DNA of 53,846 nt, taken from Hyphomonas oceanitis SCH89 (GTDB lineage Bacteria > Pseudomonadota > Alphaproteobacteria > Caulobacterales > Hyphomonadaceae). Below, piece by piece: positions 1 to 9,352 of this stretch (position 1 is the stretch's first letter; each line of letters opens with the position of its first letter). The stretch lies in NCBI RefSeq assembly GCF_000685295.1, contig NZ_ARYL01000029.1, forward strand, positions 1 to 53,846, in the 5' to 3' direction. A program made the position numbers and the translations under genes. A model generated the notes under the pieces. That model saw only the letters and a program-made list of their open reading frames with translations, ran no database searches and had not been told where the DNA came from.

Positions 1-31
1 TCTGGTGGATCACCCCTGTGGGGCAGGCCAA
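1..31. repeat. Left copy of a 31-bp terminal inverted repeat
   Basis: Bases 1-31 are the exact reverse complement of bases 53816-53846. The repeat contains two tight hairpins in tandem, GGTG-gat-CACC and CCCC-tgt-GGGG. No transposase lies next to either copy. Repeats at both exact ends of a contig commonly reflect an assembly break at a repeated node, so I do not call it an insertion sequence. Frame 3 through this copy is open and ends in TGA at 39-41, four bases before the fecR ATG, so it could also be the tail of an upstream gene. Confidence 0.85.
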
Positions 32-45
32 CGGCCCCTGAAAAC

Positions 46-1035
46 ATGGCGAAGGTCAAAGAAACCGCTAGGCATTGGGTGGTATATCTGCATTCCGGCC
101 ATACGGAGCCAGAACAGCTGGCCAAGCTGGAAAAGTGGGTGGCTAGCGACCGTCACCATGCGGAGGCCTTCCGGGAATTTGAACAGCTATTCCAGGACCT
201 GAGTCACCCCGGTTGGGTTGCCAATACAAAGCCCCTTCCCCCTCCCCCATCGGAGCGATCAAAGTTTCCGAAGTGGCTTCAAGCATCAGCCCTTGTTCTG
301 GTGGTCGGATTTTTCGGCGTGGGCTTTGCTTTGCTTTCTTCCGGAGAGTTGCCGTCTCCCACAGAAACTGTGTTCCAAACGGCAACAGCCGAATTGCGCG
401 ACATCCATCTTGAGGACGGAAGCATTATAACGGTCGGCGCGCGGTCCCGTCTTGAAACCCGGTTTACGGATGCGTTTCGGATTGTCTCACTCTCTGAGGG
501 ACAAGCATTCTTTGACATTGCACCCGATACAGGCCGCCCCTTCTATGTCGAAGTTGGTACAATGATGGTGCGCGTTGTCGGCACAAAGTTCGATATCAAG
601 AACGATGATGGCACGATGCGCATCGCTGTCGCTGACGGGATTGTTTCCGTTATGAAGGCGGATGCCCCGAGCGCGATTGAGGGTGCCCTTCAAGACGTCG
701 ACAAATCCGTCCTGTATGCGGGCGACCAGCTTCTCGTTTCATCAATGAAGAGGGCTCCAGAGAAATCGACAGTCGAGCCGGAGAAAACATCGCCTTGGCG
801 AGAGGGATGGCTGTCTTACGAGAATGCCAGCTTGAGCGAAATCGTATCCGATCTGAACAGATATAGAGACGCATCGATTGTGCTGGCAGACCCTGCTTTG
901 GGAGATCTGCGGATCACAGCCGCCTTTGGCGTGGACCAAACTGATCAGTTCATTGCAGTACTCCATTCAACGCATGAAATCAGCCGACGCGAAGGCCCCA
1001 ATGGCCAGGTCATACTTATCCATGACGGCGCGTAA
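46..1035 (+). CDS. FecR family anti-sigma/sensor protein
   Basis: A FecR-type inner-membrane regulator of 329 aa that normally relays the state of a TonB receptor to an ECF sigma factor. In order it shows a DUF4880-like N-terminus (about 5-50, with the ARHW and WVASDRHHAEAF motifs), one membrane segment (about 77-98), a periplasmic FecR domain (about 113-205, including VVGTKFDI) and a C-terminal STN/DUF4974-like domain (about 250-325). The receptor at 1175 follows directly and has the STN domain expected of a signalling partner. No sigma factor is visible because the window starts here. The frame is open to the left edge and the ATG at 46 has no clear ribosome-binding site, so a start upstream of the window is possible. 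Confidence 0.85.
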   Translation: MAKVKETARHWVVYLHSGHTEPEQLAKLEKWVASDRHHAEAFREFEQLFQDLSHPGWVANTKPLPPPPSERSKFPKWLQASALVLVVGFFGVGFALLSSGELPSPTETVFQTATAELRDIHLEDGSIITVGARSRLETRFTDAFRIVSLSEGQAFFDIAPDTGRPFYVEVGTMMVRVVGTKFDIKNDDGTMRIAVADGIVSVMKADAPSAIEGALQDVDKSVLYAGDQLLVSSMKRAPEKSTVEPEKTSPWREGWLSYENASLSEIVSDLNRYRDASIVLADPALGDLRITAAFGVDQTDQFIAVLHSTHEISRREGPNGQVILIHDGA

Positions 1036-1042
1036 CGCGCCG

Positions 1043-1065
1043 AGATGCGGAATACTGCATCTTTT
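1043..1065 (+). terminator. Weak hairpin with short T run after fecR
   Basis: Arms agatgc (1043-1048) and gcatct (1057-1062) flank an 8-base loop and are followed by TTT. The stem is only 6 bp. It may act as an attenuator that separates low fecR expression from high receptor expression, or it may be chance. Confidence 0.25.
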
Positions 1066-1174
1066 ATGAATGATTTTGGATAATTGGCGCGCCTCATTCC
1101 ATCAATCCCATAGCGACGGTCGGACATGGACTTTGGTTCCCGGCCGCGAGCGATCACATCAATGAGGATAAATC

Positions 1175-3982
1175 ATGCGCAAACGTGCTCTGACTACCAT
1201 TTCCAGATATATGCTGGCGGGATCCATATCTGCCATAGCACTGCAAACCTGCCTTGCTCAGGCGCAGGCCGATCAGTTGAAAACAGCTGACTTCCAGATC
1301 GAGTCGCAGCCTTTGGCCAAGGCGCTCCTGAAATACTCAGAGCAATCGCGCAGGGTTGTTGTTGTCTCGAACGATCTGGTCACGGGAAAAAAATCAGCTG
1401 CAATCCAGGGCGACCTACCTCCCGAAGAAGCACTTGCTCGCATGCTTGACGGGACGGGTCTGATTTGGACCAACGATCAGAATGGCTCGATTGCTTTGCG
1501 TTCCGTCAGCGAACAAGTCGAACCGGCGCAGGAGGCCCCTGCCCCTTTTGAAGTGGCTCAGCTGGATGCGCCTCAACCGGCTCCCGTCGCTTCCGCAAAA
1601 TCGGCACCTGAAACTGACGAGACGAAATACCAGGAAACAGTCATCGTCACGGGCCTTCGCGGCGCGCCGAGAAGCGTCATTAATAGCCCAACCCCCATTG
1701 ATGTTATCAACAACGAAGACTTGGCACGGCTTGCGGGCGGCATGCCCCTTCGCGACGTGCTTACACAGCTTGTCCCATCCTTTCAGTCCGCAACGGTCGG
1801 CAGCTCTTCGTTCGGCAGCGTAACCCGCCCGGCAGGTTTGCGTGGCCTCTCTGGCGTACACGTGCTGGTTCTTGTGAACGGCAAGCGGCGTCACAACAGC
1901 TCGATTGTCGACTTCAATTCCGGGGCGACATCCATGGGTGGCAACCCTGTTGACCTCGACCTCATTCCTGCCAGCGCAATCAAGCAGATCGAAGTGCTGC
2001 GAGACGGCGCTGCAGCGCAATATGGCTCCGACGCGATCGCGGGCGTCATCAACATCATCCTCAAGGACAATGCCGAAGGCGGCCGCTTCACCGCAGAAAC
2101 GGGTCAGCGCTACGGCAAGGATGGTAGCGGTTCTGATGGTGAGACCTATCAAGCAAGCGTGACCAAAGGCTTCGCAGTCGGAAATGACGGCTCCCTGACC
2201 CTGACGCTTGATGGCAAAAAGGCAGAGCCAACCGTCCGTAACTCGCCTATTACGGCCAAGCTTTACGACAACCTTCCTGACGGTTCGCCAGACCCGCGCG
2301 AAACGACTGCTAATCGCCGCACTTACCAGGGCGGCTTGCCACGTGTTTCGGAAGTGAAGGCTGCCCAGAACCTCATTCTTCCATTCGATGGCTACGAACT
2401 ATATTCATATGGCACGTTTGGATATCGGGAAGCCGAGGTAGGTCAGGCCGGTCGGCGGCCTAACAGCAACCAGAACATCCTTGAAATTTATCCGGATGGA
2501 TACACACCATACTATACGCTCAAGGAAACCGACTTCGAGATCGTCGGCGGCGGACGCGGCACAATCGGCGGCTGGGATGCGGACTTTAGCTCGGTTTTCG
2601 GTCGCAATAAGGCTGAAAATGGTTCGACCAATTCACTGAACGCCTCGCTTGGCCCGAATAGCCCGACTGAGTTCACGACCTTCACGTCTTATTTCGACCA
2701 GTGGACAAATAATGCCGACTTTACGCGTGCGTTTGCGATGCCGCAGGGTGGATCATTGCAAACGTCATTTGGCGCTGAATTTCGTCACGAAAAGTACGAA
2801 ACCAAGTCCGGTGAGGAAGCTTCATATGAAAATGGCGGTTATTTCTACACGGATGGTTCGCTCGCAGGCAGGCCGGCCGCCGTTGGCGCCCAAGCCGCGA
2901 TCGTCGTGACACCTGAAGACGAGGCCGACCTCTCACGCAACGCGTACGCCGCCTATGTCGATCTGGCCTATGATGTGACGAGTAAACTGCTTCTCACCGC
3001 AGCTGGCCGATTTGAATCCTATGACGACAGCGCAGGCGACGTCCTCAGCGGCAAGGTCAGCGGCCGCTATGAAATGACGGATTGGCTCGCCCTTCGCGGC
3101 GCGGCAAGCAACGGCTTCCGCGCGCCCTCGCTGGCGCAGCGAGGCTTTGCCCAGTCATCCACTTCTGTAAACCTCGTGAATGGCGAGTACATTCCGATCC
3201 TGTCGAAGACCGTACAGGTGGAATCCTCGATTGGACAGGCTCTTGGCGCTAACCCGCTAAAGCCCGAAAAATCGGTCAATCTAAGTGCTGGCTTTACACT
3301 CACGCCCCTGGCGAACCTGGACATCAGCGTCGACGCTTACCGAATTGATCTTGATGACCGCATCACGCGCACCGGCCTCCTCTCGGGAGCTGGTGTGTCC
3401 ACCATACTGGTCGCCAACGGGTTCTCCGGCGATCAATATGTTCGCTACTTCACGAATGCCATCGACACCCAGACAAAGGGCATCGACGTCGTTGCAACAT
3501 ATACATACGACACGGACCAATATGGCGTCTTCCGCAGTACCCTTGGCTACAACCATAATGAGACCGAGATCACACGGATTGCAGAGAACCCATCCGAGCT
3601 CGCCGGCCTAGGTCTGACGCTGTTCGACCGGCAGTCGCAAGGCTGGTTCACGGAAGGGCCGAAGTCGAAACTTATTCTCGGCGTCAACTGGACTAAAGGC
3701 CCTTATGGCTTGAATCTCAAGGAGACCCGCTACGACAAGTTCACCTCGCTGAACAACAACTCGGCGTTCGACCAGAGCTATGGTGCAAAATGGGTAACGG
3801 ACCTCGAAGTATCTTACGGCCTTTCAGATGATGTTAAGCTGTCGGTCGGTGCCTATAACCTGTTCGATGTCTATCCTGACGAGAACACGGTCTCCAGTTC
3901 GATTGGTATCGCACCTTGGGGCGCTGGACCATTCGGCCACTATGGAGGCTACTACTATGGCCGCGTCACCGTCGACTTCTAG
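1175..3982 (+). CDS. TonB-dependent receptor with N-terminal STN signalling domain
   Basis: An outer-membrane TonB-dependent receptor of 935 aa. It has a signal peptide (about 1-32), an STN (secretin/TonB short N-terminal) domain (about 37-110), a Pro/Ala-rich linker, a TonB-box-like ETVIV near residue 154, a plug domain with the usual RDGAAAQYGSDAIAGVINI stretch, and a long beta-barrel ending in an aromatic residue (VTVDF). The STN domain and the upstream fecR make it a transducer-type receptor that probably controls its own expression. The start has a good ribosome-binding site (GAGGA). The ligand cannot be read from sequence; siderophore, peptide or carbohydrate are all possible. It is the last gene of its unit, with a strong terminator about 30 bases downstream. 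Confidence 0.93.
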   Translation: MRKRALTTISRYMLAGSISAIALQTCLAQAQADQLKTADFQIESQPLAKALLKYSEQSRRVVVVSNDLVTGKKSAAIQGDLPPEEALARMLDGTGLIWTNDQNGSIALRSVSEQVEPAQEAPAPFEVAQLDAPQPAPVASAKSAPETDETKYQETVIVTGLRGAPRSVINSPTPIDVINNEDLARLAGGMPLRDVLTQLVPSFQSATVGSSSFGSVTRPAGLRGLSGVHVLVLVNGKRRHNSSIVDFNSGATSMGGNPVDLDLIPASAIKQIEVLRDGAAAQYGSDAIAGVINIILKDNAEGGRFTAETGQRYGKDGSGSDGETYQASVTKGFAVGNDGSLTLTLDGKKAEPTVRNSPITAKLYDNLPDGSPDPRETTANRRTYQGGLPRVSEVKAAQNLILPFDGYELYSYGTFGYREAEVGQAGRRPNSNQNILEIYPDGYTPYYTLKETDFEIVGGGRGTIGGWDADFSSVFGRNKAENGSTNSLNASLGPNSPTEFTTFTSYFDQWTNNADFTRAFAMPQGGSLQTSFGAEFRHEKYETKSGEEASYENGGYFYTDGSLAGRPAAVGAQAAIVVTPEDEADLSRNAYAAYVDLAYDVTSKLLLTAAGRFESYDDSAGDVLSGKVSGRYEMTDWLALRGAASNGFRAPSLAQRGFAQSSTSVNLVNGEYIPILSKTVQVESSIGQALGANPLKPEKSVNLSAGFTLTPLANLDISVDAYRIDLDDRITRTGLLSGAGVSTILVANGFSGDQYVRYFTNAIDTQTKGIDVVATYTYDTDQYGVFRSTLGYNHNETEITRIAENPSELAGLGLTLFDRQSQGWFTEGPKSKLILGVNWTKGPYGLNLKETRYDKFTSLNNNSAFDQSYGAKWVTDLEVSYGLSDDVKLSVGAYNLFDVYPDENTVSSSIGIAPWGAGPFGHYGGYYYGRVTVDF

Positions 3983-4010
3983 ACCGTCGTGAACATATAC
4001 TAAAAGGAAT

Positions 4011-4045
4011 AAACCAGGCCTCTTACTCAGAGGCCTGGTTTTTTA
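4011..4045 (+). terminator. Strong rho-independent terminator
   Basis: The perfect arms aaaccaggcctc (4011-4022) and gaggcctggttt (4030-4041) pair over 12 bp around a 7-base loop, and the 3' arm runs into a T tract (4039-4043). It closes the fecR-receptor unit. The A run on the left side may also let it work for the converging minus-strand receptor gene ending at 4184. Confidence 0.92.
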
Positions 4046-4183
4046 AGTCTTCAAGACAGCAGGCCAAGAACCGAGAACATTCGAGTTTACGCAAACTCTA
4101 TCTTCAGTGCGGTCTTTCTACAGAGTACATATCAGGACGCTTTGACCCCACATTCTCGTCAGATCCAGCTAAATTCTCTGAAT

Positions 4184-6394
4184 CTAGAACTTGTATTTCA
4201 GATCAACACCATAAGTGGCAGGCCGCGCCTGCGACCCGAGATCGAACGGGGCACCTGCATATTCAGATGGGTTGAAGTCGGCATAATATTCTTCATCGAG
4301 AAGGTTCTTGCCCCAAATTGATGCCGACCAGCGCTCGCCTTCAAGCGACGCCCTCAGCGACACAAGATTGACCGGATCGCGCACATCGACATTGTCGATC
4401 TGCCAGAATTTCTCACCCTGATATTCGTAATCCACTCGGAACACTGCGCTGAGATTTGATCTAACCTGCTTGATATACTGGGCGCCAAGGTTGAATGACC
4501 ATTCCGTTGTCTTGGGTGAGTGCGAGCCAATGACTTTGGAAATGTCGACGCCCGATGCTGTCAAGTAAGACTCCAGTTGGGCATTCCCGATAGATTTGAT
4601 TTCAGAGTCTGTGTAGCCGACGCCGCCGGTGACCGTGATCTGATCACTGAGGCGATACTGAACGTCCGCATCGAAGCCGCGCATGTCCACCTTGTCGAGA
4701 TTGGAGATGATTTGCGACACAGTGCTGGCGTCGACAAAGAAGAACTGGAACCCGTCACTCTCAGAAGCGAATGCAGCAATATTGAATGTACCGTCACCAT
4801 TTGCGAAAGTGCTTTTCAAGCCAAGCTCATAATTGGTGAGCATCTCGTCGCCGAATGAATCCAGAACGACTCCTGGTGCATTGAACCCACCAGACCGAAA
4901 GCCTGTGCTGTAAGTGGCATAGCCCAATACATCCGGAGTGATATCGTAGCTGAGCGTCACTTTCGGCTGGAAAGCATCGAAGGTCGTGCTTCTGCCTGAT
5001 CCTGCAGCGCCCGGCATATTCTGATTGCGCTGATCTTCGTCATAGCGCGCACCAACCTGCAGGGTCGCACGTTCGCTCAAGTCAAACTCGGCCTGACCGA
5101 ACAGGGCCCAGGCTGTATTGTCGTTATCTTCGCCCCGATCAATGATGATGACGCCATTCTCGAACTGATCAAGCGATCCATTGAGATCGAGAAAGCCGCG
5201 AGTCAGGAGACTGCGATCGGTCTGCAGGTAGTACGCACCGGCGATCCAACGGAAAGCGCGCGTGTCCGGAGAGACAAAACGCAACTCCTGACTCATGAGC
5301 TGGAGCGAGAGGTTTTGGCCCTGACCCAATTCGCCAAAAGGGCCAAATGTTGGTTGCGTTGGATTCGAGAAGTCCAAGTCCGACCGATAATCTTCATTGA
5401 GGTCGGTATAACCGAGGATATACGTCGCCGTTGCGAATCCCATATCCAGCGTCGCCTTACCGCTAAGATCAGTAATATCTGCCTTCGTTACGCCAGCCAG
5501 GCTGGATCTCGGCTCAAACACATCATTTGAGTTATTTCCTGACCGAAAATCCGGGTTCAGGGTGCTGTTGACGACTGCATCGTAAGCGGCACCAGCTTGC
5601 GCATCATTATAGGAAGCGCGCAGGTCAAGAGAGAAGACTTCGTTGGGCGTATAGGCCAGTTTGCCCCGTATGGAATAGTCGTGATCGACATCATCTACCG
5701 TGCGGCCAAGATACGTGTTCTTTATAAGGCCGCCGGTCTCATAGTAAGAACCAGAGACGCGGAACAATAACTGGTCTTTGACGACAGGCCCGCTGATGCC
5801 TGCGTCCATCCGGTAACCGCTGCCGTTCGACAGGCCACCCGCGACAAAGCCCTCAAACTCATTTGTGGGTTGCTTAGTTACGATATTAATTGCGCCCCCG
5901 ATCGCATTGCGACCGTAGAGGGAGCCTTGTGGACCTTTGAGCACCTCAATCTGCTGCACATCGAACAGCGGCATCTTAAATTGCTTCTGGCTGTTCTGCG
6001 GCACGCCATCGACAATGATGGCGACAGGCGAGTCGGCATTGTTGATCTGCGTCACACCGCGTACGACAACAAAGCTGTTGAGATAGGTGAAGCTGTCATC
6101 GAACGTGAGGTTCGGCGTGAGGGCAATGAAGTCTTCAGTTGAACGGATGCCGGCATCTTCGATGTCCTGCGCCGTGAACGCCACGACGCTATTGGGAACT
6201 TCCTGCAGCTCCTGTTCACGGAATTGCGCCGTCACAGTGACTGTCTCCAACGTACGGCTTTCTTCGGTAGTCCTGGCAGCGCCATCCTGCGCATAGGCGT
6301 GCAAGGGAGTAGCAAGAGCCGTGAAGCTCAGAATGCAGGCGGAATAGAGAAGTCGACTCTTCAGGTTGGCTTGTTTCACGTTCTGGTTCCCCAT
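4184..6394 (-). CDS. TonB-dependent receptor (hyuA/DUF917 operon)
   Basis: An outer-membrane receptor of 736 aa without an STN domain. The frame extends to 6541, but I place the start at the ATG at 6394: it is followed by a clear signal peptide (about 1-35, cleavage after AYA) and it avoids a 113-base overlap with the upstream gene. A TonB-box-like LETVTVTA lies near residue 50. The plug carries KGPQGSLYGRNAIGGAINI, and the barrel ends in VDLKYKF with a terminal Phe. It is the third gene of an operon with hyuA and a DUF917 gene, 34 bases after the latter, so it probably imports the compound those enzymes process. The sequence places it in the large, poorly specified family common in Caulobacterales and Sphingomonadales; the ligand is unknown. 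Confidence 0.92.
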   Translation of the reverse strand: MGNQNVKQANLKSRLLYSACILSFTALATPLHAYAQDGAARTTEESRTLETVTVTAQFREQELQEVPNSVVAFTAQDIEDAGIRSTEDFIALTPNLTFDDSFTYLNSFVVVRGVTQINNADSPVAIIVDGVPQNSQKQFKMPLFDVQQIEVLKGPQGSLYGRNAIGGAINIVTKQPTNEFEGFVAGGLSNGSGYRMDAGISGPVVKDQLLFRVSGSYYETGGLIKNTYLGRTVDDVDHDYSIRGKLAYTPNEVFSLDLRASYNDAQAGAAYDAVVNSTLNPDFRSGNNSNDVFEPRSSLAGVTKADITDLSGKATLDMGFATATYILGYTDLNEDYRSDLDFSNPTQPTFGPFGELGQGQNLSLQLMSQELRFVSPDTRAFRWIAGAYYLQTDRSLLTRGFLDLNGSLDQFENGVIIIDRGEDNDNTAWALFGQAEFDLSERATLQVGARYDEDQRNQNMPGAAGSGRSTTFDAFQPKVTLSYDITPDVLGYATYSTGFRSGGFNAPGVVLDSFGDEMLTNYELGLKSTFANGDGTFNIAAFASESDGFQFFFVDASTVSQIISNLDKVDMRGFDADVQYRLSDQITVTGGVGYTDSEIKSIGNAQLESYLTASGVDISKVIGSHSPKTTEWSFNLGAQYIKQVRSNLSAVFRVDYEYQGEKFWQIDNVDVRDPVNLVSLRASLEGERWSASIWGKNLLDEEYYADFNPSEYAGAPFDLGSQARPATYGVDLKYKF

Positions 6395-6428
6395 GGTGGA
6401 TTGGATAAAATTCAGTGCGCAGGATCGG

Positions 6429-7583
6429 CTAAGTCGTGAGTTCCTCGATCGGCGTGAAGTCAAAATCGAGCCCGAAACAACGGGGATGGATGAATTCAAG
6501 GGCTTGTGGAGTCTTGAGCAATTTTGGCGCGGCCGCAGCAATCACCTTCACACGCTGACCATAGCGAAGGGCTTCAGTCGGAATGGGCTCTGCCGTTTCC
6601 CGATCCACAATCGTGATCAAATCAGGCACGACCGCCCGCAAGATACCGTTTTCGAGGGCAACCAGATTTTCATTCTGGAACTGGACATCCATTGCGCCCG
6701 ATGTCCCATTCAAGCTTTCAATCTTGCAGTGACCGATAGAAAAGCCCGCAGTTGTCTCTCGGCGCAGATCGACAATCTTGCCATCAAACAAAATACGCGC
6801 ATGGCCATAAATGGACGACTCCGATAGCCGACGGACAAGCCCCCCCACCGCATCGCCTGCTCGCCTACCAGCCACAATCGCACGCCCGATCTCAAGCGCT
6901 TCCGTAAGCGTGTTGTGGACCGTCGCACGCTTAACCTCAGCGCCCGTCATGGGGTAACCAGCGACTATACAGCTCAGCCCCATATTGATGGCCACAGAAC
7001 GCACGAAATCCTCAGCGCGCTTGGCCGTGCCGGTCTCGATTATCACGGAATTAAGGTGTTCATCGACGATGACGAAAGGTGTCGCACGCACACCTTCAAA
7101 GTTCATGACCACCATCTGAATTTCAGGAAAAGCGCGCCCCATGCCGTCTGCATTCAGGAGAGGCAGGCCCAGGCGCGCGGCAGCGACGATGGGCACGGTC
7201 GAATTAACGCCGCCGATTTCCGCCGGCATGAGGGCATCTATCGGCCTCCCCAAACGCTCGGAAAGACGCATGACAGCAAGGTCGATGTCGGCACCGGAAG
7301 CTGCCTTTTCATTCAATACAGTCGGCGCGCCAAGCATGGCGACGAATGCAACGGTGGCATCATCATCCAGCGAATTGACATCGATAATTTTCGGATGACC
7401 AAATTCGCGGATCGCATTCTGCGCCATTAAGCGCCCAATATATGGATCCCCGCCACCGCCCGTTCCAAGAAAAGCGGCACCTCTGGCAAAATCGTGCAGA
7501 TCGTCTTCCGAAAGGGTGAGCTCTCCCGAACCAGAGACATCAAGTACCGATTTGAGTTCAGTTAGATTTGGAGTCAGGCTCAT
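6429..7583 (-). CDS. DUF917 family protein (S-methyl-thiohydantoin desulfurase-like)
   Basis: A 384-aa member of the DUF917 family (COG3535), a cytosolic group usually encoded beside HyuA-type hydantoinase/oxoprolinase ATPases. Visible landmarks are the glycine-rich GTGGGGDPYIG at about 40-50, the MPAEIGGVNS segment near 148 and a C-terminal beta-rich part. The start overlaps the hyuA stop in ATGA (7580-7583), which indicates translational coupling. The natural substrate is not clear from sequence; a thiohydantoin, hydantoin or lactam ring compound is the family-based guess. The receptor gene follows after 34 bases. Confidence 0.85.
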   Translation of the reverse strand: MSLTPNLTELKSVLDVSGSGELTLSEDDLHDFARGAAFLGTGGGGDPYIGRLMAQNAIREFGHPKIIDVNSLDDDATVAFVAMLGAPTVLNEKAASGADIDLAVMRLSERLGRPIDALMPAEIGGVNSTVPIVAAARLGLPLLNADGMGRAFPEIQMVVMNFEGVRATPFVIVDEHLNSVIIETGTAKRAEDFVRSVAINMGLSCIVAGYPMTGAEVKRATVHNTLTEALEIGRAIVAGRRAGDAVGGLVRRLSESSIYGHARILFDGKIVDLRRETTAGFSIGHCKIESLNGTSGAMDVQFQNENLVALENGILRAVVPDLITIVDRETAEPIPTEALRYGQRVKVIAAAAPKLLKTPQALEFIHPRCFGLDFDFTPIEELTT

Positions 7584-9166
7584 CGTTGGTTCACTCCCGC
7601 AGCGGCCAGATCCCCCGCAACCTTCACTCTCAAACGGACCGCGCCGCCCGGTACATAGGCCAGCGGCAACTCTTCGATATCCATAATTTCGAGACTGTCG
7701 GCGCCAGCCCCAGCGGCTACCGCACGCGCCTTTGCACTTGCGATGGCATCTTCCATCGCCGCTTCGCGGCCCTCCACATCGTAAGAATAGACCTTGTCGG
7801 TTTCGCCGCCGATCTTTGCAATGGAGGCGCCGATAGCATTGGCGACGCCAGCATCCGAATGCGTCCGCACCTCAGAAATTCCCTTTAGTTCACGATTGAT
7901 AAGGACTGAACCACCGCCGACAAGAACAAGTGGGGCCGCATCCCCGCTGGTTTTCATCCTGTCTAGACCGGCCTCAACAAGGCGGTGCATCTCCGTCACA
8001 CCATCCTCGATCACACGCTTGTCCAGTCTGGCTACCCGCGACCGGTCTCCTATATCCGCATATCCAGCTGCAACCGCGAGGTCGGTCGCAGTAAGTGTCT
8101 CGCCACCAAATACCACCGCTTGCGTTGTGATATTATATCCGACGGATTGCGGACCGATCTGAACTCCGCCACCTTTGAGCAGCGTGACGATACTCCCGCC
8201 GCCCAGCCCAAGTGCGATTATGTCAGGCATCCGGAAGTTTGTGCGCACACCGCCAATATCGACCATGACTGAAGACTCGCGGGGAAAACCATTACTAAGC
8301 ACGCCGATGTCGGTCGTCGTACCGCCAATGTCCGCCACAAGCGCATCTTTCAGGCCAGACAAGTAGGCTGCGCCGCGCATAGAATTCGTCGGACCAGATG
8401 CGAAGGTCAGAACGGGATACTGCTCGACGAAGTCAGCGCTCATAAGCGTGCCGTCATTCTGGGATACATAAAAGGGAGCCGCGATCCCCAGTTCCTCAAG
8501 CGCAGACTTGAAACCTGTGACGGTATCCCGCGCCAGCGTCACGAGGCTGGCGTTCATGATTCCCGCATTCTCCCGCTCAAGCAGACCAATCCGACCGATA
8601 CGGGAAGACAGCGTAATCGCGCAATCGGGGTGCTCGTGGGAAATAATCTCGGCAGCACGCAATTCCATTGCATCGTTCACCGGTGCGAACAGAGCTGAAA
8701 GCGCGATTGAGTTCAGGTTTCTCGACTTGAGCTGGCGAGCAGCATCGGCCACAGCGAGTTCATCCAGATCGGCATTGACCCGGCCGTCATACTGGTAACC
8801 ACCGCGAACCGTTATTGTGTGGCCGCCCAAGACGCCGGATATATCAGCTGGCCAATCTGTCATTGGAGGCAGGGCCTGCGCTGCCGGCAGGGCTATGCGG
8901 ATGACACCGACAGAATCGAGACTTCGGCGCTGTACAAATGCATTCGTGAAATGGGTGGTTCCTATTGAGACGAAGGAAACGTCAGAGGCGTCGGCGCCAC
9001 CAGACGCAATAATTGCAGAAATCGCCTTTACGATACCCTCACGAACAGAGCGTGTAGTCGGTGACTTTGTGGAGGCAATAATAGCTGATCCACACATCAA
9101 GACAGCGTCAGTATTGGTTCCACCAACATCCACACCGATACGAAGGTTTTTATGACCTGTTTTCAA
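7580..9166 (-). CDS. Hydantoinase/oxoprolinase family protein (HyuA-like)
   Basis: An ATP-dependent ring-opening hydrolase-type protein of about 528 aa in the HyuA/oxoprolinase family, with ASKHA-like phosphate loops DVGGTNTDA (about 12-20) and ADIGGTTTDIG (about 278-288). It is shorter than full HyuA proteins (about 690 aa) and matches the short form that accompanies DUF917. No hyuB gene is present. The start is uncertain because there is no good ATG: TTG at 9166 puts the first glycine loop at the usual distance, and TTG at 9211 would add 15 residues; neither has a clear ribosome-binding site. It heads the hyuA-DUF917-receptor operon and lies just downstream of the MalT-like regulator gene. 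Confidence 0.85.
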   Translation of the reverse strand: MKTGHKNLRIGVDVGGTNTDAVLMCGSAIIASTKSPTTRSVREGIVKAISAIIASGGADASDVSFVSIGTTHFTNAFVQRRSLDSVGVIRIALPAAQALPPMTDWPADISGVLGGHTITVRGGYQYDGRVNADLDELAVADAARQLKSRNLNSIALSALFAPVNDAMELRAAEIISHEHPDCAITLSSRIGRIGLLERENAGIMNASLVTLARDTVTGFKSALEELGIAAPFYVSQNDGTLMSADFVEQYPVLTFASGPTNSMRGAAYLSGLKDALVADIGGTTTDIGVLSNGFPRESSVMVDIGGVRTNFRMPDIIALGLGGGSIVTLLKGGGVQIGPQSVGYNITTQAVVFGGETLTATDLAVAAGYADIGDRSRVARLDKRVIEDGVTEMHRLVEAGLDRMKTSGDAAPLVLVGGGSVLINRELKGISEVRTHSDAGVANAIGASIAKIGGETDKVYSYDVEGREAAMEDAIASAKARAVAAGAGADSLEIMDIEELPLAYVPGGAVRLRVKVAGDLAAAGVNQR

Positions 9167-9248
9167 ATGTGTTCGCTGCCTTCGACATAAAATTGGAACT
9201 CTTGAAGGCAAACGCTACGACAAACACACAAAGGAGTGTCGCTGGAAT

Positions 9249-9312
9249 GTTAGTAGGCCGCGTACAAGGTTAGTAGTTCGGCTTTCAAGATCGGTAGTTT
9301 TTCGGCAGTTTT
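9249..9312. promoter_or_regulatory. Direct-repeat cluster in the hyuA promoter gap
   Basis: In the gap between the LuxR regulator and hyuA, GTTAGTAG occurs at 9249-9256 and again at 9269-9276, exactly 20 bp apart. It is followed by an 11-bp tandem, tcggtagtttt (9291-9301) and tcggcagtttt (9302-9312), with one mismatch. Spacings of 11 and 20 bp are near one and two helical turns. MalT-type activators bind direct repeats, so these are candidate sites for the neighbouring regulator. The repeat sequences do not resemble the E. coli MalT box. Confidence 0.45.
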
Positions 9313-9352
9313 GCGAAAGGGTTTAGTGTGCGTCTTTGTCGACGGCACTTAC

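Noticed and set aside
1415..2152. Minus-strand frame of 245 codons opposite the STN receptor
   Set aside because: It is a mirror of the STN and plug coding region with Arg/Cys-rich sequence and no family motif.
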